Origin: Bugula neritina
Lineage: Eukaryota; Bryozoa; Gymnolaemata; Cheilostomatida; Bugulidae
Direction: 5' to 3'
Length of the DNA stretch: 64,000 nucleotides
Assembly: GCA_964035545.1 (NCBI GenBank)
Contig: CAXIUT010000097.1
Location: 310,001-374,000, forward strand
Position 1 is the stretch's first letter. Every line of letters begins with the position of its first letter. Under the pieces are notes generated by a model, which was not told where the DNA came from, did not search any database, and worked only from the letters and a program-made list of their open reading frames with translations. The translations under genes and the position numbers were made by a program. Of the stretch, positions 49,039-62,600 are shown in pieces.

Positions 49039-52000
49039 ATGAAATACACTGCAACACATTGAAATATACTGCAACATACCTAAATATACGGTGATATACC
49101 AAAATAAACTGTAACACATTTAAAAATACTGCAACATACTGAAATACACTGCAACACTCTGAAATACACTGCAAAATACTGTAACACACTGAAATATACT
49201 GCAACACACTGCAACATACTGCAACATACTGGAATACACTGTAACATATTGAAATATACTGCAATATACTGAAATACACTGCTATATACCGAAATATACT
49301 GCAACACACTACAACATACTGCAACATGCTAAAATATACTGCATCATACTGAAATACCCTGCAAAATACTGAAATACACTGTAACATACTGAAGTATACT
49401 GCAACATACTGAAATACACTGCTACATACTGAAATTTACTGCGACACACTGCAACATACTGCAACATACTAAAATGCACTGTAACATAGTGAAATAGACT
49501 GCAACACATTGAAATATACTGCAAAATACTGAAATACACTGCTATATACTGAAATTTACTGCAACAAACTGCAACATACTGCAACATACTAAAATATACT
49601 GCAACATACTGAAATACACTGCAAAATATTCAAATACACTGTAACATATTGAAATATACTGCAACATACTGAAATACAGTGCTACATACTGAAATATACT
49701 GCAACATATTGCAACATAGTGAAATACACTGCAACATACTGCAAGACAGTGAAATACACTGTAACATACTGGAGTATACTGCAACATGCTGAAATACACT
49801 GCTACATACTGAAATATACTGCAACACACAGCAACATACTGCAACATACTAAAATACACTGTGACATGTTGGAATACACTGCAACACATTGAAATATACT
49901 GCAAAAGACTGAAATACACTGCTACATACTGAAATATACTGCGACACACTGCAACATACTGCAACATACTAAAATACACTGTAACATATTGAAATAGACT
50001 GCAACACAATGAAATATACTGTAAAATACTAAAATACACTGCTAAATACTGAAATATACTGCAACACACTGCAAGATACTGCAACATACTAAAATATACT
50101 GCAACATACTGAAATACACTGCAGAATACTGAAATACACTGTAACATACTGAAATACACTGCAAAATACTGAAATACACTGCTACATACTGAAATATACT
50201 GCAACACACTGCGACATACTGCAACATACTAAAATACACTGTAACATATTGAAATACACTGCAACACATTGAAATATACTGCAATGTACCGAAATATATG
50301 GTAAACTACTGAAATATACTGTCACACATTGAAAAACACTGCAACATACTGAAATATACTGCGACACATTGCAATATACTGTAACATACTGAAATATGCT
50401 GTAGCACACTGAAATACACTGCAACTCACTGAAATATACTGCAACACACTGAAATACAGTGCTACATACTGAAATATACTGCAACATACTGCAACATAGT
50501 GAAATAAACTGCAACATACTGCAAGATAGTGAAATACACTGTAACATACTGAAATACACCGCAAAATACTACAACATATTGAAATGCACTGTAACATATT
50601 GAAATACACTGCAACACATTGAAATGTACTGCAACATACCTAAATATACGGTAATATACCAAAATATACTGTAACACATTGAAAAATACTGCAACATACT
50701 GAAATACACTGCAACACACCGAAAAACACTGAAAATACTGTAACACACTGAAATATACTGCAAAATACTGAAATATACTGCAACATACTGAAATATACTG
50801 CTACATACTGAAATATACTGCAACACACTGCAACATACTGCAACATACTAGAATACACTGTAACATAATGAAATACACTGCAACACATTGAAATATACTG
50901 CAAAATACTGAAATACACTGCTATATACTGAAATACACTGCAACACACTACAACATACTGCAACATGCTAAAAGCTGCAACATACTGAAATACACTGCTA
51001 CATACTGAAATATACTGCAACACATTGCAACATACTGCAACATACTAAAGTATACTGCAACATACTGAAATACACTGCAGAATGCTGAAATACACTGTAA
51101 GATACTGAAATATACTGCAAAATACTGAAATACATTGCTACATACTGAAATATACTGCAACACACTGCGACATACTGCAACATACTAAAATACACTGTAA
51201 CATATTGAAATACACTGCAACACATTGAAATATATTGCAATGTACCGAAATATATGGTAAACTACTGAAATATACTGTCACACATTGAAAAATACTGCAA
51301 CATACTGAAATATACTGCGACACATTGCAATATACTGTAACATACTGAAATATCCTGTAGCACACTGAAATACACTGCAACATACTGAAATACACTGTAA
51401 CATATTGAAATATACTGCAACATACTGAAATACAGTGCTACATACTGAAATATACTGCAACATACTGCAACATAGTGAAATTCACTGTAACATACTGAAA
51501 AACACTGCAACATACTACAACATATTGAAATACACTGCAACACATTGAAATATACTGCAACATACCTAAATATACGGTGATATACCAAAATAAACTGTAA
51601 CACATTTAAAAATACTGCAACATACTGAAATACACTGCAACACTCTGAAATACACTGCAAAATACTGTAACACACTGAAATATACTGCAACACACTGCAA
51701 CATACTGCAACATACTAGAATACACTGTAACATATTGAAATATACTGCAACATACTGAAATACACTGCTATATACTGAAATATACTGCAACACACTACAA
51801 CATACTGCAACATGCTAAAATATACTGCAACATACTGAAATACCCTGCAAAATACTGAAATACACTGTAACATACTGAAGTATACTGCAACATACTGAAA
51901 TACACTGCTACATACTGAAACATACTGCAACACACAGCAACATACTGCAACATACTAAAATACACTGTAACATATTGGAATACACTGCAACACATTGAAA

Positions 52001-55000
52001 TATACTGCAAAATACTGAAATACACTGCTACATACTGAAATTTACTGCGACACACTGCAACATACTGCAACATACTAAAATGCGCTGTAACATAGTGAAA
52101 TAGACTGCAACACATTGAAATATACTGCAAAATACTGAAATACACTGCTATATACTGAAATACACTGCAACACACTACAACATACTGCAACATGCTAAAA
52201 TATACTGCAACATACTGAAATACACTGCAAAATACTGAAATACACTGTAACATACTGAAGTATACTGCAACATACTGAATCACACTGCTACATACTGAAA
52301 TATACTGCAAAATACTGAAATACACTGCTATATACTGAAATACACTGCAACACACTACAACATACTGCAACATGCTAAAAGCTGCAACATACTGAAATAC
52401 ACTGATACATACTGAAATATACTGCAACACACAGCAACTTACTGCAACATACTAAAATATACTGCAACATACTGAAATACACTGCAAAATAATCAAATAC
52501 ACTGTAACATACTGAAATATACTGCGACACATTGCAATATACTGTAACATACTGAAATATCCTGTAGCACACTGAAATACACTGCAACTCACTGAAATAT
52601 ACTGCAACATACTGAAATACACTGTAACATATTGAAATATACTGCAACATACTGAAATACAGTGCTACATACTGAAATATACTGCAACATACTGCAACAT
52701 AGTGAAATAAACTGCAACATACTGCAAGATATTGAAATGCACTGTAACATATTGAAATACACTGCAACACATTGAAATATACTGCAACATACCTAAATAT
52801 ACGGTAATATACCAAAATATACTGTAACACATTGAAAAATACTGCAACATACTGAAATACACTGAAACACACCGAAAAACACTGAAAATACTGTAACACA
52901 CTGAAATATACTGCAAAATACTGAAATATACTGCAAAATACTGAAATACACTGCTGCATACTGAAATATACTGCAACACACCGCAACATTCTGCAACATA
53001 CTAAAGTATACTGCAACATACTGCAATACACTGCAAAATACTAAATTACACTATAACATACTGAAATATACTGCAACATACTGAAATATACTGCTACGTA
53101 CTGAAATGTACTGCAACACACTGCAACATACTGCAACATACTAGAATACACTGTAACATAATGAAATACACTGCAACACATTGAAATATACTGCAAAATA
53201 CTGAAATACACTGCTATATACTGAAATTTCACTGCAACACACTACAACATACTGCAACATGCTAAAAGCTGCAACATACTGAAATACACTGCCACATACT
53301 GAAATATACTGCAAGACACAGCAACATACTGCAACATACTAAAATATACTGCAACATACTGAAATATACTGCATCATACTGAAATATACTGCTACATACT
53401 GAAATGTACTGCAACACACTGCAACATACTGCAACATACTAGAATACACTGTAACATAATGAAATACACTGCAACACATTGAAATATACTGCAAAATACT
53501 GAAATACACTGCTATATACTGAAATATACTGCAACACACTACAACATACTGCAACATGCTAAAATCTACTGCAACATACTGAAATACCCTGCAAAATACT
53601 GAAATACACTGTAACATACTGAAATACACTGCTACATACTGAAATATACCTCAACACACTGCAACATACTGCAACATACTAAAACATACTGCAACATACT
53701 GAAATACACTGCAGAATACTGAAATACACTGTAACATACTGAAATATACTGCAAAATACTGAAATACACTGCTACATACTGAAATATACTGCAACACACT
53801 GCGACTTACTGCAACATACTAAAATAGACTGTAACATATTAAAATACACTGCAACACATTGAAATATACCGCAATGTACCGAAATATATGGTAAACTACT
53901 GAAATATACTGTCACACATTTAAAAATACCGCAACATACTGAAATATACTGCGACACATCGCAATATAATGTAACGTACTGAAATATGCTGTAGCACATT
54001 GAAATATACTGCAACTCACTGAAATATACTGCAACATATTGAAATATACTGCAACATACTGAAATACAGTGCTACATACTGAAATATACTGCAACATACT
54101 GCAACATAGTGAAATTCACTGTAACATACTGAAAGACACTGCAACATACTACAACATATTGAAATACACTGCAACACATTGAAATATACTGCAACATACC
54201 TAAATATACGGTGATATACCAAAATAAACTGTAACACATTTAAAAATACTGCAACATACTGAAATACACTGCAACACTCTGAAATACACTGCAAAATACT
54301 GTAACACACTGAAATATACTGCAACACACTGCAACATACTGCAACATACTAGAATACACTGTAACATATTGAAATATACTGCAATATACTGAAATACACT
54401 GCTATATACCGAAATATACTGCAACACACTACAACATACTGCAACATGCTAAAATATACTGCATCATACTGAAATACCCTGCAAAATACTGAAATACACT
54501 GTAACATACTGAAGTATACTGCAACATATTGAAATACACTGCTACATACTGAAATTTACTGCGACACACTGCAACATACTGCAACATACTAAAATGCACT
54601 GTAACATAGTGAAATAGACTGCAACACATTGAAATATACTGCAAAATACTGAAATACACTGCTATATACTGAAATTTACTGCAACACACTGCAACATACT
54701 GCAACATACTAAAATATACTGCAACACACTGAAATACACTGCAAAATATTCAAATACACTGTAACATATTGAAATATACTGCAACATACTGAAATACAGT
54801 GCTACATACTGAAATATACTGCAACATACTGCAACATAGTGAAATACACTGCAACATACTGCAAGATAGTGAAATACACTGTAACATACTGGAGTATACT
54901 GCAACATGCTGAAATACACTGCTACATACTGAAATATACTGCAACACACAGCAACATACTGCAACATACTAAAATACACTGTGACATGTTGGAATACACT

Positions 55001-58000
55001 GCAACACATTGAAATATACTGCAAAAGACTGAAATACACTGCTACATACTGAAATATACTGCGACACACTGCAACATACTGCAACATACTAAAATACACT
55101 GTAACATATTGAAATAGACTGCAACACAATGAAATATACTGTAAAATACTAAAATACACTGCTAAATACTGAAATATACTGCAACACACTGCAAGATACT
55201 GCAACATACTAAAATATACTGCAAAATACTGAAATACACTGCAGAATACTGAAATACACTGTAACATACTGAAATACACTGCAAAATACTGAAATACACT
55301 GCTACATACTGAAATATACTGCGACACATTGCAATATACTGTAACATACTGAAATATGCTGTAGCACACAGAAATACACTGCAACTCACTGAAATATACT
55401 GCAACATACTGAAATACACTGTAACATATTGGAATATACTGCAACATACTGAAATACAGTGCTACATACTGAAATATACTGCAACATACTGCAACATAGT
55501 GAAATAAACTGCAACATACTGCAAGATAGTGAAATACACTGTAACATACTGAAATACACCGCAAAATACTACAACATGTTGAAATGCACTGTAACATATT
55601 GAAATACACTGCAACACATTGAAATGTACTGCAACATACCTAAATATACGGTAATATACCAAAATATACTGTAACACATTGAAAAATACTGCAACATACT
55701 GAAATACACTGCAACACACCGAAAAACACTGAAAATACTGTAACACACTGAAATATACTGCAAAATACTGAAATATACTGCAACATACTGAAATATACTG
55801 CTACATACTGAAATATACTGCAACACACTGCAACATACTGCAACATACTAGAATACACTGTAACATAATGAAATACACTGCAACACATTGAAATATACTG
55901 CAAAATACTGAAATACACTGCTATATACTGAAATACACTGCAACACACTACAACATACTGCAACATGCTAAAAGCTGCAACATACTGAAATACACTGCTA
56001 CATACTGAAATATACTGCAACACATTGCAACATACTGCAACATACTAAAGTATACTGCAACATACTGAAATACACTGCAGAATACTGAAATACACTGTAA
56101 GATACTGAAATATACTGCAAAATACTGAAATACATTGCTACATACAGAAATATACTGCAACACACTGCGACATACTGCAACATACTAAAATACACTGTAA
56201 CATATTGAAATACACTGCAACACATTGAAATATATTGCAATGTACCGAAATATATGGTAAACTACTGAAATATACTGTCACACATTGAAAAATACTGCAA
56301 CATACTGAAATATACTGCGACACATTGCAATATACTGTAACATACTGAAATATCCTGTAGCACACTGAAATACACTGCAACATACTGAAATACACTGTAA
56401 CATATTGAAATATACTGCAACATACTGAAATACAATGCTACATACTGAAATATACTGCAACATACTGCAACATAGTGAAATTCACTGTAACATACTGAAA
56501 AACACTGCAACATACTACAACATATTGAAATACACTGCAACACATTGAAATATACTGCAACATACCTAAATATACGGTGATATACCAAAATAAACTGTAA
56601 CACATTTAAAAATACTGCAACATACTGAAATACACTGCAACACTCTGAAATACACTGCAAAATACTGTAACACACTGAAATATACTGCAACACACTGCAA
56701 CATACTGCAACATACTAGAATACACTGTAACATATTGAAATATACTGCAACATACTGAAATACACTGCTATATACTGAAATATACTGCAACACACTACAA
56801 CATACTGCAACATGCTAAAATATACTGCAACATACTGAAATACCCTGCAAAATACTGAAATACACTGTAACATACTGAAGTATACTGCAACATACTGAAA
56901 TACACTGCTACATACTGAAACATACTGCAACACACAGCAACATACTGCAACATACTAAAATACACTGTAACATATTGGAATACACTGCAACACATTGAAA
57001 TATACTGCAAAATACTGAAATACACTGCTACATACTGAAATTTACTGCGACACACTGCAACATACTGCAACATACTAAAATGCGCTGTAACATAGTGAAA
57101 TAGACTGCAACACATTGAATTATACTGCAAAATACTGAAATACACTGCTATATACTGAAATACACTGCAACACACTACAACATACTGCAACATGCTAAAA
57201 TATACTGCAACATACTGAAATACACTGCAAAATACTGAAATACACTGTAACATACTGAAGTATACTGCAACATACTGAATCAAACTGCTACATACTGAAA
57301 TATACTGCAAAATACTGAAATACACTGCTATATACTGAAATACACTGCAACACACTACAACATACTGCAACATGCTAAAAGCTGCAACATACTGAAATAC
57401 ACTGCTACATACTGAAATATACTGAAACACACAGCAACTTACTGCAACATACTAAAATATACTGCAACACACTGAAATACACTGCAAAATATTCAAATAC
57501 ACTGTAACATACTGAAATATACTGCGACACATTGCAATATACTGTAACATACTGAAATATCCTGTAGCACACTGAAATACACTGCAACTCACTGAAATAC
57601 ACTGCAACATACTGAAATACACTGTAACATATTGAAATATACTGCAACATACTGAAATACAGTGCTACATACTGAAATATACTGCAACATACTGCAACAT
57701 AGTGAAATAAACTGCAACATACTGCAAGATATTGAAATGCACTGTAACATATTGAAATACACTGCAACACATTGAAATATACTGCAACATACCTAAATAT
57801 ACGGTAATATACCAAAATATACTGTAACACATTGAAAAACACTGCAACATACTGAAATACACTGCAACACACCGAAAAACACTGAAAATACTGTAAAACA
57901 CTGAAATATACTGCAAAATACTGAAATATACTGCAAAATACCGAAATACACAGCTACATACTGAAACATACTGCAACACACCGCAACATACTGCAACATA

Positions 58001-58160
58001 CTAAAGTATACTGCAACATACTGAAATACACTGCAAAATACTGAAATACACTATAACATACTGAAATATACTGCAACATACTGAAATATACTGCTACATA
58101 CTGAAATATACTGCAAAACACTGCAACATACTGCAACATACTAGAATACACTGTAACATA
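49039..58160. repeat. 9282-bp HOR, copy 3, with a 160-bp deletion
   Basis: Offset to copy 2 is 9282 bp up to about 55303 and 9122 bp after it. The lost 160 bp correspond to about 46041-46200 of copy 2 and lie between direct copies of ACATACTGAAATATACTGC (46022 and 46182). One box 2 is lost. Box 1 lies at 49078, 50638, 51564, 52791, 54198, 55638, 56564 and 57791; box 2 at 50288, 51244, 53878 and 56244. The match ends near 58160-58195, where the expected box 1 is replaced by another module. Confidence 0.93.
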
Positions 58161-59683
58161 ATGAAATACACTGCAACACATTGAAATATACTGCAAAATA
58201 CTGAAATACACTGCTATATACTGAAATACACTGCAACACACTACAACATACTGCAACATGCTAAAAGCTGCAACGTACTGAAATACACTGCTACATACTG
58301 AAATATACTGCAACACATTGCAACATACTGCAACATACTAAAGTATACTGCAACATACTGAAATACACTGCAGAATACTGAAATACACTGTAAGATACTG
58401 AAATATACTGCAAAATACTGAAATACATTGCTACATACTGAAATATACTGCAACACACTGCGACATACTGCAACATACTAAAATACACTGTAACATATTG
58501 AAATACACTGCAACACATTGAAATATACTGCAATGTACCGAAATATATGGTAAACTACTGAAATATACTGTCACACATTGAAAAATACTGCAACATACTG
58601 AAATATACTGCGACACATTGCAATATACTGTAACATACTGAAATATCCTGTAGCACACTGAAATACACTGCAACATACTGAAATACACTGTAACATATTG
58701 AAATATACTGCAACATACTGAAATACAGTGCTACATACTGAAATATACTGCAACATACTGCAACATAGTGAAATTCACTGTAACATACTGAAAAACACTG
58801 CAACATACTACAACATATTGAAATACACTGCAACACATTGAAATATACTGCAACATACCTAAATATACGGTGATATACCAAAATAAACTGTAACGCATTT
58901 AAAAATACTGCAACATACTGAAATACACTGCAACACTCTGAAGTACACACCAAAATACTGTAACACACTGAAATATACTGCAACACACTGCAACATACTG
59001 CAACATACTAGAATACACTGTAACATATTGAAATATACTGCAACATACTGAAATACACTGCTATGTACTGAAATATACTGCAACACACTACAACATACTG
59101 CAACATGCTAAAATATACTGCAACATACTGAAATACCCTGCAAAATACTGGAATACACTGTAACATACTGAAGTATACTGCAACATACTGAAATACACTG
59201 CTACATACTGAAATATACTGCAACACACATAACATACTGCAACATACTAAAATGCGCTGTAACATAGTGAAATAGACTGCAACACATTGAAATATACTGC
59301 AAAATACTGAAATACACTGCTATATACTGAAATACACTGCAACACACTACAACATACTGCAACATGCTAAAATATACTGCAACATACTGAAATACACTGC
59401 AAAATACTGAAATACACTGTAACATACTGAAGTATACTGCAACATACTGAAATACACTGCTACATACTGAAATATACTGCAAAATACTGAAATACACTGC
59501 TATATACTGAAATACACTGCAACACACTACAACATACTGCAACATGCTAAAAGCTGCAACATACTGAAATACACTGCTACATACTGAAATATACTGCAAC
59601 ACACAGCAACTTACTGCAACATACTAAAATATACTGCAACATACTGAAATACACTGCAAAATATTCAAATACACTGTAACATA
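58161..59683. repeat. Partial duplicate of the 9282-bp unit
   Basis: Matches 55868-57510 at an offset of 2293 bp, which becomes 2172 bp after a 121-bp loss at about 59230. Box 2 lies at 58537 and box 1 at 58857. The join at the loss reads ACACACATAACATACTG, which is out of decamer register by one base, unlike the other large deletions. Copy-specific substitutions are more frequent here than in the full copies. Confidence 0.83.
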
Positions 59684-62600
59684 TTGAAATATACTGCAAC
59701 ATACTGAAATACAGTGCTACATACTGAAATATACTGCAACATACTGCAACATAGTGAAATACACTGCAACATACTGCAAGATAGTGAAATACACTGTAAC
59801 ATACTGAAATACACCGCAAAATACTACAACATATTGAAATGCACTGTAACCTATTGAAATACACTGCAACACATTGAAATATACTGCAACATACCTAAAT
59901 ATACGGTAATATACCAAAATATACTGTAACACATTGAAAAATACTGCAACATACTGAAATACACTGCAACACGCCGAAAAACACTGAAATTACTGTAACA
60001 CACTGAAATATACTGCAAAATACTGAAATATACTGCAAAATACTGAAATACACTGCTACATACTGAAATATTTTGCAACACACTGCAACATACTGCAACA
60101 TACTAAAGTATACTGCAACATACTGAAATACACTGCAAAATACTGAAATACACTATAACATACTGAAATATACTTCAACATACTGAAATATACTGCTACA
60201 TACTGAAATATACTGCAACACACTGCAACATACTGCAACATACTAGAATACACTGTAACATAATGAAATACACTGCAACACATTGAAATATACTGCAAAA
60301 TACTGAAATACACTGCTATATACTGAAATACACTGCAACACACTACAACATACTGCAACATGCTAGTAGCTGCATTATACTGAAATACGCTGCTACATAC
60401 TGAAATATACTGCAAAACACAGCAACATACTGCATCATACTAAAATATACTGCAACATACTAGAATACACTGTAACATAATGAATTACACTGCAACACAT
60501 TGAAATATACTGCAAAATACTGAAATACACTGCTATATACTGAAATATACTGCAACACACTACAACATACTGCAACATGCTAAAATCTACTGCAACGAAC
60601 TGAAATACCCTGCAAAATACTGAAATACACTGTAAGATACTGAAATACACTGCTACATACTGAAATATACTGCAACACACTGCAACATACTGCAACATAC
60701 TAAAATATACTGCAACATACTGAAATACACTGCAGAATACTGAAATACACTGTAACATACTGAAATATACTGCAAAATACTGAAATACACTGCTACATAC
60801 TGAAATATACTGCAACACACTGCGACATACTGCAACATACTAAAATACACTGTAACATATTGAAATACACTGCAACACATTGAAATATACTGCAATGTAC
60901 CGAAATATATGGTAAACTACTGAAATATACTGTCACACATTGAAAAATACTGCAACATACTGAAATATACTGCGACACATTGCAATATACTGTAACATAC
61001 TGAAATATGCTGTAGCACACTGAAATACACTGCAACTCACTGAAATATACTGCAACATACTGAAATACACTGTAACATATTGAAATATACTGCACGTACT
61101 GAAATACACTGCTACATACTAAATTTTACTGCAACATACTGCAACATAGTGAAATACACTGTAACATACTGAAATACACTGCAACATACTGCAACATATT
61201 GAAATACACTGCAACACATTGAAATATACTGCATTATACCTAAATATACGGTGATATACCAAAATATACTGTAACACATTTAAAAATACTGCAACATACT
61301 GAAATACACTGCAAAAAACTGTAACACACTGAAATAAACTGCAACACACTGCAACATACTGCAACATACTAAAATATACTGTAACATATTGAAATAGACT
61401 GCAACACATTGAAATATACTGTAAATTACTGAAATACACTGCTAAATACTGAAATATACTGCAACACACTGCAAGATACTGCAACATACTAAAATATATT
61501 GCAACATACTGAAATACACTGCAGAATACTGAAATACACTGTAACATACTGAAATATACTGCAAAATACTGAAATACACTGCTACATACTGAAACAAACT
61601 GCAACACACTGCGACATACTGCAACATACTAAATTACACTGTAACATATTGAAATACACTGCAACACATTGAAATATACTGCAATGTACCGAAATATATG
61701 GTCAACTACTGAAATATACTGTCACACATTGAAAAACACTGCAACATACTGAAATATACTGCGACACATTGCAATATACTGTAACATACTGAAATAGGCT
61801 GTAGCACACTGAAATACACTGCAACTCACTGAAATATACTGCAACATACTGAAATACACTGTAACATATTGAAATATACTGCAACATACTGAAATACAGT
61901 GCTACATACTGAAATATACTGCAACATACTGCAACATAGTGAAATACACTGCAACATACTGCAAGATAGTGAAATACACTGTAACATACTGAATTACACC
62001 GCAAAATACTGCAACATATTGAAATGCACTGTAACATATTGAAATACACTGCAACACAATGAAATATACTGCAACATACCTAAATATACGGTATTATACC
62101 AAAATATACTGTAACACATTGAAAAATACTGCAACATACTGAAATACACTGCAACACACCGAAAAACACTGAAAATACTGTAACACACTGAAATATACTG
62201 CAAAATACTGAAATATACTGCAAAATACTGAAATACACTGCTACATACTGAAATATACTGCAACACACCGCAACATACTGCAACATACTAAAGTATACTG
62301 CAACATACTGAAATACACTGCAAAATACTGAAATACACTATAACATACTGAAATATACTGCAACATACTGAAATACACTGCTACATACTGAAATATACTG
62401 CAACACACAGCAACATACTGCAACATACTAAAATACACCGTAACATATTGGAATACCCTGCAACACATTGAAATATACTGCAACATACCTAAATATACGG
62501 TGATATACCAAAATAAACTGTAACACATTTAAAAATACTGCAACATACTGAAATACACTGCAACACTCTGAAATACACTGCAAAATACTGTAACACACTG

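Larger units (their letters stand above)
91..62501 (+). other. Box 1: ACCTAAATATACGGT, 58 dispersed sites
   Basis: This 15-bp diverged box breaks the decamer consensus and contains CC and GG, which are otherwise rare. Starts (hand count): 91, 411, 1941, 2361, 3326, 3686, 4975, 5335, 6675, 7861, 9031, 9490, 9850, 11139, 11499, 12559, 13755, 14581, 15984, 17523, 18589, 20002, 21302, 22661, 23767, 25180, 26480, 27666, 29147, 30514, 32074, 33000, 34227, 35634, 37234, 38160, 39387, 39796, 41356, 42282, 43509, 44916, 46516, 47442, 48669, 49078, 50638, 51564, 52791, 54198, 55638, 56564, 57791, 58857, 59893, 61238, 62078, 62487. The site at 7861 has T for C at position 12. Three sub-types follow from the next bases: GGTGATATACC (35 sites including three variants), GGTAATATACC (20) and GGTATTATACC (3: 6675, 12559, 62078). 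Spacing of these boxes gives the HOR lengths. A protein-binding role is only a hypothesis. Confidence 0.9.

Noticed and set aside
54662-55609. Longest minus-strand open frame (315 codons), and others such as 762-1520 and 28650-29387, as protein genes
   Set aside because: They are pure decamer translation, start and stop where repeat substitutions happen to create CAT, CTA or TTA, change length between near-identical HOR copies, and the longest arose from a 160-bp repeat deletion. No start context, intron or non-repeat domain is visible.
30475-58160. Assembly duplication as the source of the three 9282-bp copies
   Set aside because: Not excluded, but set aside: copies differ at scattered bases and by a clean 160-bp deletion, and partial units flank them, which is more like real array evolution. 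Spanning reads would decide.
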